Source of the DNA: Scytalidium lignicola
Taxonomy: Eukaryota; Ascomycota; Leotiomycetes
Direction of reading: 5' to 3'
Assembly (NCBI GenBank): GCA_002812745.2
Contig: NCSJ02000032.1
Location: 152,030 to 216,029 of the forward strand
DNA length: 64,000 nucleotides
The notes under the pieces are model-generated. The model was not told the origin of the DNA. It did not search any database and saw only the letters and a list, made by a program, of their open reading frames with translations. The position numbers and the translations under genes are program-made. This document shows, piece by piece, positions 35,731-47,511 of this stretch (position 1 is its first letter; each line of letters begins with the position of its first letter).

Positions 35731-37324
35731 TTAAATATCCATAACCATGGTATCATCTCCATCTACGACCATTCCCTCGGGCTCCACAACAACCCCCCTA
35801 CCTCTACCCTCCAGCAACTCCCTTCTAACTTCCGGCCCAATAGTATGGTGACCCTTGCTCAACAGCAAATCTAGTAATGACTCTCTTTGATCTTCGGTGA
35901 TATCATTCCTATATCTCTGCGCAAAAGCCAAAAGGCACTGGTGCCAGATCACCGGCAACTTTGACTCCCTCATCATCGCCTTCTCCGTCATACTTACGCC
36001 TTCCATACCACCACCCATTCCCAAGTCCTCGGGACGCACAGAGGCTGGATCCACGCTACGGAACCGCATGAAGTGGAAGACTAGCGCATCGATGACTTGA
36101 TATGGGAGCGCATACTTCTTCTCCAGCAGGGCTTTGATGAAGATGTTAGTTGCCCCACCGCCTTCTGTTCCTGCAGAGCTTTCCTGTGCTGCGATATCAC
36201 ACAGACCCTTGATTGCTGCGGCGGAGTGGAGAACGGGGACGCTGACTCTCACAAGAACCGCGGAGATAATGTGCGCTTCTCTGAGCGTACAGGTTCCACT
36301 TCCTACCAATGGGAACAAAATTCCCTTGAACCAGGCAGCCGGTTTGTAAAGTCCTTTTTTCAGCGCATTGAATAAATGCACGTTCAGCTTCTTCGTCTCA
36401 GCAATATCTTCTCTTACACGCTCTAATACGACCATCTCGAGGAATTTTTGGGCGGTGGTTGGGTTGGAGGAAATGAAGATCCTGGTGGCTTCGTACACTG
36501 CGTTGGGGGTCCAACTGTCCGGCCGCGTGATTTGAAGAATGATCTCCCAGTTGGGCACGGTGGGGAGAATTTTGAATGGCTTTGGCAATTTGCCAGATTT
36601 ATAGCGGGAAAGAATGAGGCCGATCCTATTTTTATTGTGTTAGTAAAAACAAATTGGAGTTGTGTAAAGGAGGGTGAAATTAACATACTTGGAATACACT
36701 TCCTCAACCTTAGGGTGAATCTCGACTTCTTCATCCACTGGGCCCACCCGATCTTGAAAGCGAACCTGTCCACTATTCGCATTCCCCATCGCCTGTTGTG
36801 CCTCATGTTGAGCAATCTTCTCCAATATCAGGTCTGCTAAATTTGTTCCTTGGCCCTCCTCTTCCTCAGCTTCATCATTCGCAACCCCTCCCCATCCCGT
36901 CCTCAGCAGGGGATCTTCCTGGGTAGGAAAGAACTTGCTATAAGTTTCCAAATCATCTGGAGCTAACTCAATTTCCTCCACGACTTCTTCTTCATCTCCC
37001 CAAGCTTCCTCCTCATCTTCATAAGTTTCTTCCTCCTCCTCGTCGAACCCCGCGAATCGAGACTCAAAATCAAACGCCGGATTGGCCTTTGGTCTCCCTG
37101 CAGCAGTTTCCGCTCGATCTTCCTCTGCCAGCTCCTGTCCTATCCGGAGAATTTTTTTAGAAGCTTTCGAGTCTACGAATTTTTCTTCATCGTCCTCTCC
37201 ATGCCTGGATTTGCGCTTTCCTGCCGACNTTTTTTAGTGGACCCGAAGCTGTGAGATCTTCTTCAAGCGGCCGGTGCAGACGGCCTTGCCTCTGTGCAGA
37301 CACGGGGGTTGTGGCTTTTGGCAT
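35731..37324 (-). CDS. Bystin (Enp1), small-subunit ribosome biogenesis factor
   Basis: Exons 36689-37324 and 35731-36625, intron 63 bp (GTATGT...AATAG). With the N at 37229 removed the frame runs through CTAAAAAAGTCG (LKKS) and the total is 1530 nt, 509 residues; with the N kept the frame breaks within a few codons. The N-terminal third is Lys-rich then strongly acidic (EEEEETYEDEEEAWGDEEE), typical of nucleolar assembly factors. The C-terminal bystin domain is clear: GKLPKPFKILPTVPNWE, TPNAVYEATRIF, ALKKGLYKPAAWFKGIL, GTCTLREAHIISAVL and VPVLHSAAA. Enp1 binds pre-40S particles and is needed for 20S pre-rRNA processing and export. Confidence 0.95.
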
Positions 37325-38031
37325 CGTGAGTGGGTGAGTTAATTAATGTCGGGAACAAAAGCACCCCCCAGGCGTCGATATAACNTTTTTTTTTTCTGTC
37401 TTTTGATAAGGAATTTCGAGGAAAATGTTGCGATAGTGTTTGTGCTCGGGAGTTGCCGACGCCACAGTGTGGCTCACTCTCTCACTGTCTCACTACGGCC
37501 CAATTGCGTACAATGCGTTTAATATCGAACTTATTTTTCTTATGTCTCTTCATATCAGGGCAAAGGTATTCAGTAGCAAACGGTGATAATTATTTTCAAT
37601 ATCATACCCCAAAATCTAAGCAGTCAAGGTTCTAACACTAGCCATGAATGCCTCAATTGGCACACGTTAGATAACACAACTACCCCGCCATCATCACGGG
37701 CCTCCTTCTCTTGATAGAGAGTCTGGTACTCTCAATTGAGACGAGTTAAACCGTTCTGAAGATTCTATATGATATATTAGTTTTTGAAGTTAGCTCTTTG
37801 GGTAGAAACATAAATTGCCGCTATTCATCTGCTTCATGACCTTTTGTAACATCCACTCTGTTTATTAACCTCACCCCTTTACTCTTTATCTAGTATTTCC
37901 ACTTTTGTTACCTCAATATCAGTTTACTTTTCATTATTTGAAATGATATTCTTTATTGCTCTAAAAAACTAACAGCTAATCCTCACTAAGAATATCTATT
38001 TTCCAAAACATACCAAGTCTGAAACCCAAAC
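37325..38031. other. Divergent intergenic region
   Basis: About 0.7 kb between bystin (-) and the flavoenzyme gene (+). Holds one N at 37385 beside a T11 run and is AT-rich from 37740 on. No further element recognised. Confidence 0.6.
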
Positions 38032-39404
38032 ATGGCTGACTCAAATACATCAACATATCTAATTGTTGGCGATGGTGTCTTTGGTGCATCTACAGCCTAT
38101 CATCTGGCTAAGGCACATCCAGATTCATCAATCGTGCTCATGGACAGGACGCCGTATCCCTGTCCTCTAGGAGCGTCCTATGACTTCAACAAAATCATCA
38201 GAGCAGACTATTCCGATATTACATATGCCAAAATGACCCTTGAAGCTCTTGAAATGTGGAAAACAGATCCATTATTTCGTCCATTCTTCCATCAAAGCGG
38301 AATGGTGGTTGTCGATAATACCGGTCTTGGACGGAAAATCATCAAGAACTATGATATTCTGAAGGCATATTCTGAGGCGACTCTCTTTGCGCCTGACAAA
38401 ATGAGAGATCTGTATGATGGAATTTTTGCAAATTCAAATTATCAGGGGATTGAAGAAGTTTATTTAAATCCCCTCAGTGGATGGGCTGAAGCCACAGCCG
38501 CTCTGAAGAGTGTCATTGAATCTGCAATCAATCATGGTGTAAAGTATGTAGAAGGGGATGTGGAAGAATTGATACTGAATTCTGATGGTAAATGTGATGG
38601 TGTTCAAATCAAAAACGGGAAAAGATTTCTGGCCGAGAAGGTAATCCTTTGCACGGGTGCTGGGACAGCTAAATTACTCGTTGACAGTGCCCCAAATAAC
38701 GCAGATCTGCATGTTGGACCAAGGATGACAGCAGTTGCAGTCGTCACTGGGAATGTGAAGCTTAATGCTAATCAGATGGAAAGATTCAAAAACATGCCTG
38801 TCTTTATACATAGCGGTGATGTCAATGGTAAGAGTTTGTTCAGGGACTACTCGTAACTAATACTAACAGATTCTCATATAGGACAAGTTCTGCCACCGAC
38901 TGTAGATGGGCTTCTCAAATTTTGTGTTGATATGAGCTTCACGAATAATTCATACCATGAGAAGTCTGGCCAAAGGATTTCAGCTCCTCCTGAAGAAAGC
39001 CAATATGAAGCCTCCAATACCCTCCAAATGGAATGTCGGCGTGTAGTTGAAGGAATATATGGAAAGGAACTCGAGGGCTTTGAATTTGATTCCTTTAGAA
39101 TATGCTGGTATATTGAAATGCTTAAAGCATTCATTGGTCATTTACTAACGTATTAAGGGATGCAATCACCCCAACGCAAGATTTTGTCATCTGTGCTCAT
39201 CCTCGCTATGAACACTTATACATCGCTACCGCCGGATCCTTCCACGGTTGGAAATTTCTACCTCTAATTGGGCGCTATGTTGTCCAAATGCTAGATGGAG
39301 GATTGGATGCCAGTCTCCAGCAACGATGGGCATGGGACCGACCCATGAGGGGATTAACCCAGCCAAAAGGTCTACCAAGGAGGGATTTGAAGGATCTTGT
39401 GTGA
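38032..39404 (+). CDS. FAD-dependent amine oxidase, fructosyl-amine/sarcosine-oxidase-like
   Basis: Exons 38032-38827, 38882-39107 and 39158-39404 (422 aa), introns 54 and 50 bp with CTAAC branch signals. The N-terminus has the Rossmann FAD motif GDGVFG, followed by IRADYSD, a motif region common to MSOX/FAOX enzymes. FRICWDAITPTQDF near residue 338 carries Cys340 at the place where this family attaches FAD covalently, and AGSFHGWKFLPLIGRYVV is the conserved C-terminal FAD-binding block. Family reaction: O2-dependent oxidation of secondary amines (fructosyl amino acids, sarcosine) giving H2O2. The exact substrate is not readable. The C-terminus ends DLKDLV without an obvious peroxisomal SKL signal. 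It lies 367 bp from the 3' end of QUTR, but nothing ties it to quinate metabolism. Confidence 0.9.
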
Positions 39405-39771
39405 ATGTAATTTAATTGCTACATCCATCTCTGACCACTTCTATTATGCATGCCAATTTTCCACCATATAATTAGCAATATCATCTACGTATGTCCTCAA
39501 CAATGTTCTCATCTGCTGGGGTTAGGGCTTCGTAGGTGATCATCGTGGTAACATTCGAGTGGTTGTAGTGAAGGCACTCAACCATTATACTAATGAATTC
39601 TCTCCCTCGGCCTTAGTTTATCCCCCATGCTATCAGTATGAGTTGGAAGGACCACATAGAGATAGAGATAGTCACGCCCTTTGTATTGTGGATTATGTTC
39701 TAGCGAGGAGCCAGATTTGGATAGGAACAAGGTGAGTTTATTGTATCTGGAGAGTTCGACTCTAAANTTTT
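39405..39771. other. Convergent 3' flanks
   Basis: Short spacer between the flavoenzyme (+) and QUTR (-). Contains an N at 39767, four bases beyond the QUTR stop codon region, beside a T6 run. Confidence 0.6.
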
Positions 39772-42309
39772 TTATTCATATTTTGGCAGATTTTTCAACA
39801 CCTCTGCCCTCATTCGGCCTTTCGGGGCCTTCCTGCCGGTCATCAACTCAAATTGAGCGATCGCCTGTTCTGGTAACACCTCGAGTCCATTTACTATAAC
39901 CCATGCCTGCTTGGTTTGATCACGAATACGTCGAGTCTGCTTTAATAGTAGTGTGTCAAGGGGTTTGTATGCCAACTGCTATATTGTCAGAGAGACTAAC
40001 TCATATCACCAGGAAAGGGGTGGCTTACCTCACAAACTACCCCTCCTGTAGGGCTTTCGAACCACTGAAGAGGCATCTCAAAGTTTGCAGGAGCATTTCC
40101 TTGGACACTCGACACAGGGACACAGGATATAATTATAGTTGGTTGTTTATATCCCAATGGCCAAGGATCCCCTCTGCATTTAAGCACTTTAACAATGTTT
40201 CCTTCATTACTCAATCCTGCAGTCCAAGAATTGAAGTGTCGCGCAACTTCTTCGGCATGCTCCACAGTGCGGTTGAACATAAAGATCTTGCGACATCCAA
40301 GTTGGATGAGAGCATATACCGCTGCTCGAGCCATACCACCGGCGCCAATGACTAGTGCAGTGGTTTTCGATGGCTGGACCACGTTACGCGGAGAGATATT
40401 TCGTCGAATAGAATTCATAATTCCAATAAAATCTGTATTATCACCGTAGTATGCGATGACTGGCCCAGCTTTGTTTCTTTGATTGGCATGCAAGAGGAGT
40501 GATTGCGTGCTACCATCCATTGGGTCGTTATAAGGCAGCTTCCTAAGGGGTAGCAAGGTATTCACTGCTCCAATAGCTTTTGCATGGTAGCTCTTCGCTC
40601 CTATCCGACTCATGATTTCTACCTTGAAAGGTTGAGTAATAGCTGCTCCCCCAAAATCTGGGTCCTGGCAGAGACGGTGGATGTCTTCGACAGAACTCAC
40701 TTGCAAAGAATGAAAGTCGTGGCTCATACCACATATTTCATATGCTGCAGAATGCATAGCAGGTGAAAGACTGTAAAATACACTCGCTCCAAGATGGCAG
40801 AAATGGAGATGATCGAAAGTCCCGTTTTGATAGAGAGTTCTCATTGCCTCAGCCGCTGTTGGAAGGAATCTTTGAATCTCACCGAGACTAACGTTGAGAT
40901 CCTCTACCGGATGAGTAACCGGGGTAAATATTTTGTTAGCAATTACTGAAAGCCGGCCAGAATCACCTAGGTTATATGCAATAACGGGTATTTGGGATCC
41001 TAATGACTCAATTTTTGGCCAAAAAATCCTTTACTTTGGCGTTGTCACGTTCGGATGAGGACATTCTGATATATCGTACAAGATCACATCCCAACGCTTT
41101 TGCATTTTGATATTCTGTCATTCGAGCTTCGTCATCCCAATGCCAATCAAGGTTAAAAGGAGCGAGATAATGTCCAATAACTTTGGTCTGTCCCGACGCT
41201 CTGATTACTCGCTTGGCGAGTTCATGTGGATATCGGAGATCTAACGATATATACTCTACACCGACTCTTAACGCACACTCGAGAAGTGCGAAATAGATTT
41301 CTTGCTCTCTCAATGTCGTCGGTGCCATGTCATTCATGCCCCCCACAAGATTTTCGGTAACATGTAGAATGACAGGTATCCCAAGCTTTCTTCGAATGAT
41401 CGCAACTTGCTTTGCTAAGAGTTTTTGAATATCCGGTGCCCAATTATCCATTCTAAGCTGCACTGCATCTGCACCATAGTCTAGTTGTTCCAAGTCCAGA
41501 TCTTGTAAGTGGGATGTGCGGAGAGACAAAGCATATGTATGTAATCTGCACTCTGGTGGAAGAGCTGCAATTGCAAAGGGACTTTCGAACCCCCTTCGAA
41601 GGATGCCTTGTCCCGTAACGAAATCGAGAAAGTTGCAAAAGTCTTGCTTAGCATGCTTTAGTCGCGCAGAAACTGTAGGAGAACCGTAATCGGGTAGAGT
41701 TTCTGTTCCATCACAGCTTGGATCATGGAGATTGTAGTACTCCATATTAGAACATCGACGATGCGCTAGATCGGCGGCCTCGAGTCTTGCAGCCTCCTCT
41801 TTTCCTAGGTTCAGCAGTTCCCGTATCCGCTCCCTATTCCTAGTGATGTATATCACCGGATACTGCTGCGAGAACTCGGCCAAGGCTTCTTGGGCCTCTT
41901 TCGCCAGACTTCCCATACCACACTCAATAATGCATCCTCTTCTGTTATTGTCCAACATCTGCTTTAGGACCTCCACACTTCGCTGGTAAAATTCTTTGTT
42001 TCCATACTGACGCAGAAAGTCGCCCCTCGACTTACCCGTAGCCTCCTCAAAGTAGTGATCCTCAGTGACCAACCTCCGCCCCAGATGCATAGCGCCAATG
42101 AATCCTAGAGTCCGTTTTCCTGAACCCCGGGATCCTATGAGCACAATTGACGCATCTGGGTTGAAATTCCTCGATGTCGGGAGATTGGATCCCCCATCCA
42201 GCCTCAAAAGGCTGCCTCGCTCCGGCTGCTCCAGCTCTGTTACCACTGTCATCTTCTCATCACTGGTCTCCGTTCGATCAGATGTGCTTGACACGTGATC
42301 ATAGTTCAT
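39772..42309 (-). CDS. qutR: Quinate pathway repressor QUTR/QA-1S (AROM-derived, one-base frame break in assembly)
   Basis: Frame runs from ATG 42309 to about 41021, shifts by one base, continues to 40029, and after a 53-bp intron (40028-39976, acceptor TAGCAG) ends at 39772; about 827 residues if one T of the T6 run (A6 on + at 41021-41026) is an error. QUTR is homologous to the three C-terminal AROM domains. Seen here: a shikimate-kinase-like domain with a degenerate P-loop GSRGSGKR, a type I dehydroquinase-like domain (QLRMD, ISLDLRYP, DLVRYIRM) where the Schiff-base Lys position reads Arg, and a shikimate-dehydrogenase-like domain (SLSPAMHSAAY, AAITQPFK, VIGAGGMARAAVYAL). Loss of catalytic residues fits a regulator, not an enzyme. 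Known role: binds and inhibits QUTA in the absence of quinate. Divergent from QUTA. Confidence 0.9.
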
Positions 42310-43077
42310 GAAGATTCTCTCCCGGAACGTGGGGAGTCGCCGGAGGTGCCACGGTATATATGCGTAGAAGGGAAAGAAGCCAATCCAACCTAGCAGTCAA
42401 AACTCTGTCTCCTTATCTGTCAGGATATTTCGTTATCACGCAACTCCCATCATACTCTGAAGCTAACAAGCATTTGAAGTGTGATGGGACCATTGGAGAA
42501 TGGACACGAAGGGAGGCGTTTGGCATTGGGAATTCCCACGCCAGCAAAAGTTCCAGTCCAGATAAACCGAGAGGCGAAGGAGCCGGAAGAGGACTCACCC
42601 GCCCCGCCTTGTGATTGTGTGGGGTCTGGGGGACGGTGGATGCCTGAGCAAATGGGGCTCCACCGCTAAACCCGAACTGGCTGCAGCAATTTTGTCATCT
42701 AGAGGGATTCTCGACTCCTCGTCCGATGAGGAAGGCGGTCAGTTCCCTTGTTCGGAATTTGATATTCCATACTACTACACCTCTGGACGGCGAACGCGAT
42801 TGCTTCACCAGATCGTCTTCTAAGGCTAGAGAGAGAGCACTACAATTACGGGTGTTAGCAAACAAAGCGGGGTAGTGACGATACCGGTGGACCAAGGTGG
42901 TAGGTATTGCTGACACTGGTTGCGCATTTGAGGAATCGAGGCAGAAGGTGGCTTCCGCGCACTTCACAATTCACGATCCTTGTGCGCTCCGTATGGTTGA
43001 GATTCCAGTTCTTGCCCACTGGGCCCCCGGCTGAGTGTGAACGCTCGCACTCGCTTCAAGAATAACAGTACAGAACG
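42310..43077. promoter_or_regulatory. Shared QUTR/QUTA promoter region
   Basis: 768 bp between the divergent start codons of the repressor (42309, -) and activator (43078, +). It contains GGATATTTCGTTATCA at 42423-42438, which matches the half-sites of the known QUTA/QA-1F palindrome (GGATAA-N4-TTATCC) with two mismatches, 114 bp from the QUTR start. Short open frames here are not considered genes. Confidence 0.5.
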
Positions 43078-45913
43078 ATGGATGGCAGGCAGGAGTCAGA
43101 GGATGGGGAGCGGGGAGACGAACTAAACGTAGCAAAGGAGGAGGATCTCAGGGCCGATGAAGCACTGTTTTCGAACAGTCGAAAGAGACTAGGCCCGAGA
43201 AAACGTGTGTCGCAGGCCTGTGATAAGTGTCGAACTCGCAAAGACAAATGCGACGGCAAGAAGCCTGTCTGTTCCAATTGTGCCTCCCATGGACGGACTT
43301 GCACTTATGAGGCAAATGTTAAGAAGCGTGGGCTTCCTGAAGGTTATGTGCGCGGAATGGAGAAACTTTGGGGTCTAACCATACGAGAAATGAAGGGTGT
43401 TGAGGATGCTGTGTTGTTACTCTTGACTGGTGATGAAGGTGCTTTAATCCGTGTTTGGAACGATGACGGCCAATCCGAGAACTTGGTTGAGGCGTGGAGG
43501 AAATCCCAAATCTCTCGCGAGCTGGAGAGATTACTTCCTGTGCTTGATTCTGGTGCGGATTCCGCAAAACGGAAACGTGTTGAAGTGGATGAGACACAGG
43601 CTGAGAAGAGATTTGCCATTGCTGAAGCCAAAACAGGCCTGCCTATCTCAGCTGTCGACGCTGGAAGCCGGATCACAAGCGTTTATCCAGGCAAAGATCA
43701 TGAACTGAGGCGGCTAAGTAGGTCCCAGAGTGGAGTTTCTCCATTGGGACTTAACGAGGGAGACCGACCACAGGGAGGGCAGATACAGCAGCCTACAGCT
43801 TATGCCAATGGCATTAGTAGCAACATCCCTACTCCGGGTCTACCATATCCAGTTTTACCCCCGGACACCTGGCAATTACTAGATATATACTTTTCATACA
43901 CTCATTGCTGGCTACCTATAGTCGAGAAGCATCATTTGCTAAGGACATCCCATCAGTATTCTCAAAATGGCGCTGGCTCGTCCAATTTGAGCGCTGGAGT
44001 TATGGCTGCATTATTTGCTGCCTTAGCATATGCTAAATATCAGAGTTTTGGAACAAACATGGGCATTGACGCAGATATCTCTGCCGAAAGACGTTCTGTT
44101 GTGGAAGAAATGTATTCACAAGCGAAAAGCTTGATCCCTGATGAACTGGGCACCTATGAAGTTGGCCATATCCAGGCTCTCTTAATCCTAAGCCTTACGA
44201 ATATGGGTCTTGGTCGGTTCAGTGCAGCGTGGTATCTGATTGGACAGGCAGTAAGGATTTCATTGGATCTGGGGCTAGATCATCGAGAGCCACAAAATAT
44301 GAGGTCTAAATCAAGGGGCAAGAATGTCTTCCTAGGATGTTTTGTTTTGGATACAATTATATCTGCTCGACTAGCACGACCTCCACATCTTACATCTAGT
44401 AGTGTTAACCAAGTTGGGTATGTAGATGAGGATGGCTTAGAGGAGTGGGATCCGTGGACGGATTGCCTCAACATTCGGGTCAACGCTTGGAACACACTAC
44501 GAGGACCTTCAACTATTCTAAGCACTTTTAATCGGTTGCTCAAAGTTCTTCAATTTCTCAATGACTGTATCTGCTCTTCCAAGAGATCTCGAAATCCCCA
44601 AGTCGCTTTAGAACTAACAGAAAGGTTGAAAAAGTTGGACCTATTTCAGTCACCCCCTTTTCATAATGATGTTCAAGCAACGGGAGATTCAAGAATTCCG
44701 GTATTACTTCCTCATCACTATCATTTACGCATGGTATATTTTAATACCTTGGCCACGTCGCAGCTTCTTTCACATAACCAGAGCAAGGTGGGCTCTAACT
44801 TGGAGCCTTGCGTCAATTCAGCATGGGGTATCACCGATCTTCTTGTAAAAGGCTCGGAAGCTTATGGGTCAACAATGATACCTCCAACTTTTGAGTACTT
44901 CATGAAGACAGCGTATGATGTCGTCGATGCTGTTCGAAGCAGCATTGAAAACACCCACATTGCCCTAGACGATTGGAAGCAAGACCTCGATAGCTGCCTA
45001 GATGCGATGGATCCCATTTGGCCAGCATTTGGACCACTAAAGTCTTCTTGCCCATATCAACCAAAGGCACAAGGCCGAAGAGAGAGTGAGGTAGCCTTCG
45101 AACTCATCAACGGTAGCATGAGTCAAGCGGCTGACACACCGCAATCACAAATAACTCAGAGTAGTTATAAGAACTATAGTGCCGTTTCCCCCTGGAATCA
45201 ATTCCTACCTCCCGCCGCCACGCCTCCTACAATGACTCGATCAACAGAAGCATCATCAACCAAACACAACCAGCCCCTAAGCACGATAGGACAACCTGTT
45301 ACCGATAGGAGACAGTCAATTACGATGTCACCCGGCACGGCAACCTCCTTCAATAGTCAGAAGGGCCAAGCCTCTCCATTTACTACGGAGGTCTCTAACG
45401 TTCAAGATATATGGGCCATGGCAAACAGAAACCAAATGCCTCTAAAAACCAGTTCCTCCATTGGAACTCCCCGGCAGCCTTCCATCACAGCGCAAAACCC
45501 AGTTCCGAAAAGTTCCGACATCGATAATGAGTCAATGTTCAATGAGTTTGCTGCGCTTGATGCCATGCAATGTAAGTAGCTCTGTATTGATTGCTAAAGA
45601 CACTTGGGCTGATATTTTCTAAGGGACGGATAACTGGGACCAGAGCCTTGTTAATCTTGGCTTCACAAATGCAGACAACATGAACCAAGATTTCTACGCT
45701 TTCTGCCGAGAGCCTGATCCTCTTTATCCGAATACACTCTTCCGACAACTGCTCGCAAATGAAACACCAAATAGTCAGTTGGATCAGCGAACAACGACGG
45801 GTGAAGTTGGAAGAAACGACTGTGGTGGTCTGCATTCTGCAGACGAAAATGAGACGCTGGAAGCCGGGCAGCTCCTACAGGCGTTAGGCACAGGAGGGAG
45901 AGGCAATGGTTAA
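43078..45913 (+). CDS. qutA: Quinate pathway activator QUTA/QA-1F, Zn2Cys6 transcription factor
   Basis: Exons 43078-45571 and 45624-45913, intron 52 bp (GTAAGT...TCTAAG), 927 aa. The Zn2Cys6 binuclear cluster has Cys48, 51, 58, 65, 68 and 75, followed directly by YEANVKKRGLPEGYVRGMEK, a linker characteristic of the QUTA/QA-1F branch. A fungal-specific transcription-factor domain (IYFSYTHCWLPIVEKHHLL, AWYLIGQAVRISLDLGLD) lies in the middle and an acidic/Gln-Ser-rich tail at the end. The second exon continues the reading naturally (MQWTDNWDQSLVNLGF). QUTA activates quinate-utilisation genes when quinate relieves QUTR. In Aspergillus and Neurospora QUTA is homologous to the first two AROM domains in evolutionary models, though that is not visible in this sequence. 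Confidence 0.93.
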
Positions 45914-46518
45914 GGCATTTTTCGGTAGCCAGCATTACTAACTATAGAGTATTGCTTTATCGAATATTGAAAACGACATAGTGTTCAGTTGAGGATCTAT
46001 AAAGTCTGCAGCTCTGAGACACCATGAATGTCAACCTATGTCTAGGAGAAATCTTATCACCTATTGTATATAAATACCTCTTTGCAGGTAATGGCATACA
46101 TAATTAGTTTCGAACCTTGAGCAAAGGTTTAATAGAACATAATATGAATACTATTAGTATTGTAACAGGATCAGAGATCCACCCCTGAGTCCTACTACCC
46201 GATTTAACCTGTATCTTGAAATTTTTATCGTGACGAGAAGATTCGATGGAGGAATCTACTCAGAAATCTCACGCGGCTTACCTTGCATCATTAATGACTT
46301 CCTAGCATAAGCTGAGAGGCTTTCATTACGCCCAGCCCTTCCTCATAATCCCATAACCCCCAATTACTAGTGAATACATTAAATATGTGCCTACACAATA
46401 ACTGGGGAAAGGCAGGAGAGGCAGTAATTGTAGCAATAAGAGGGGAGAGGGAGAGAAGCGTTACGAAAGACAATTCTTGTTGTCTAGAAGCATGACTTAC
46501 GATGAATGACCCTGTGAG
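45914..46518. other. Convergent 3' flanks
   Basis: About 0.6 kb between QUTA (+) and quinate dehydrogenase (-). No gene or repeat recognised. Confidence 0.6.
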
Positions 46519-47511
46519 TTAATGTGACTTAGCTATTATTGAGTGAACGACATCCTTAACATGTTCAATCGTTTGACTACTAAGATCCCTCTGCAGCCAG
46601 ACTCTACCCTGTTCAAAGCCCTGCCATATCATAGCCTCGGTACCTGGAATGACTTGCCATCCGGATGTTTTTCCAATCGCAGTGATCTCCGTGTTCAGCA
46701 CGGGATGGTAACACATTTCTAAAAGCACCCCTTTCTCCGACTTACCTAGTATGGCCTCGACTATCTGTCTCGTAGTAATCTCCTCTTCAGTTCTAGGCGT
46801 TAGGTCTGGTATTGCGCTTACGATAACTTTTGGCGCTTCTAAGCAATCTGCTTCAGCTACGGAAGCGATGTACCTCAGATCATCCGCCAGTCCTCTGCTC
46901 ATGCACTCTGAAATTACATGATCTACCTCTGACTTGTCACGATTGGCCAGGTATATTTCTGAGCAGCCGAAGAATCGCTTCAGAACGTAGACAGCAGTTC
47001 TGCAAGTTCCACCGCCACCAATTATCATTGCTGGTTTGCCCTTCATCTCAGCAACTTTCACAGGGTCGGCATTCTGCTTGATTGCTTCTCGAATTCCTAT
47101 ACAGTCCGTATTTGTCCCGCAAAGTAGTCGTTCCCCGTTAGATGAAGTTTGTAGAAATACAGTATTGATGGCACCAATAGCCTCCCCTTCCGGGGTAAGC
47201 TTATCCAGGTATGGCATTATGGCCAATTTGAATGGCATTGTAATTGATGCACCAAGGAACTTGGGATCTTCTGTGAGAGCCATACATGCTTCGATAGATG
47301 TAGTTTCGTAGAGGAGTTGCTGATAATTGAGATTTAAGTCTGAAAACAAGGCAGCGTGAAATGCAGGCGACAAGGAGTGTGCGATTGGGTAGCCAAAGAA
47401 GTAACACACTCGGTCAAGGTGTTCCGCAGGTGGTTTTAGTGGTGGTGGTTGTTGCTCGCCGAGACGCCCAGTTGCATTTAACAGCTTTACTTGCGAGGTT
47501 GGGACGGCCAT
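46519..47511 (-). CDS. qutB: Quinate/shikimate dehydrogenase (QUTB/QA-3 type)
   Basis: Single exon, 330 aa, ATG at 47511. Motifs of the shikimate/quinate dehydrogenase fold: substrate-binding SLSPAFHAALF, GASITMPFK with the catalytic Lys, GAINTVF, TDCIGI, the nucleotide loop GGGGTCRTAVYVL, and ANRDKSE after the second strand (an acidic/Ser context). The enzyme oxidises quinate to 3-dehydroquinate, and shikimate to dehydroshikimate. Its stand-alone form and its location beside QUTA/QUTR point to the catabolic role; the biosynthetic activity in fungi is part of AROM. It should be under QUTA control. Confidence 0.9.
   Translation of the reverse strand: MAVPTSQVKLLNATGRLGEQQPPPLKPPAEHLDRVCYFFGYPIAHSLSPAFHAALFSDLNLNYQQLLYETTSIEACMALTEDPKFLGASITMPFKLAIMPYLDKLTPEGEAIGAINTVFLQTSSNGERLLCGTNTDCIGIREAIKQNADPVKVAEMKGKPAMIIGGGGTCRTAVYVLKRFFGCSEIYLANRDKSEVDHVISECMSRGLADDLRYIASVAEADCLEAPKVIVSAIPDLTPRTEEEITTRQIVEAILGKSEKGVLLEMCYHPVLNTEITAIGKTSGWQVIPGTEAMIWQGFEQGRVWLQRDLSSQTIEHVKDVVHSIIAKSH

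Noticed and set aside
39996..40844. Separate shikimate dehydrogenase gene
   Set aside because: The frame is open upstream to the QUTR break and its 3' exon joins by a normal intron; it is the C-terminal domain of QUTR.
38032..47511. Secondary-metabolite or amine-catabolism cluster including the FAOX-like gene
   Set aside because: No synthase, transporter or further tailoring enzyme; the flavoenzyme is convergent with QUTR and has no evident pathway link.
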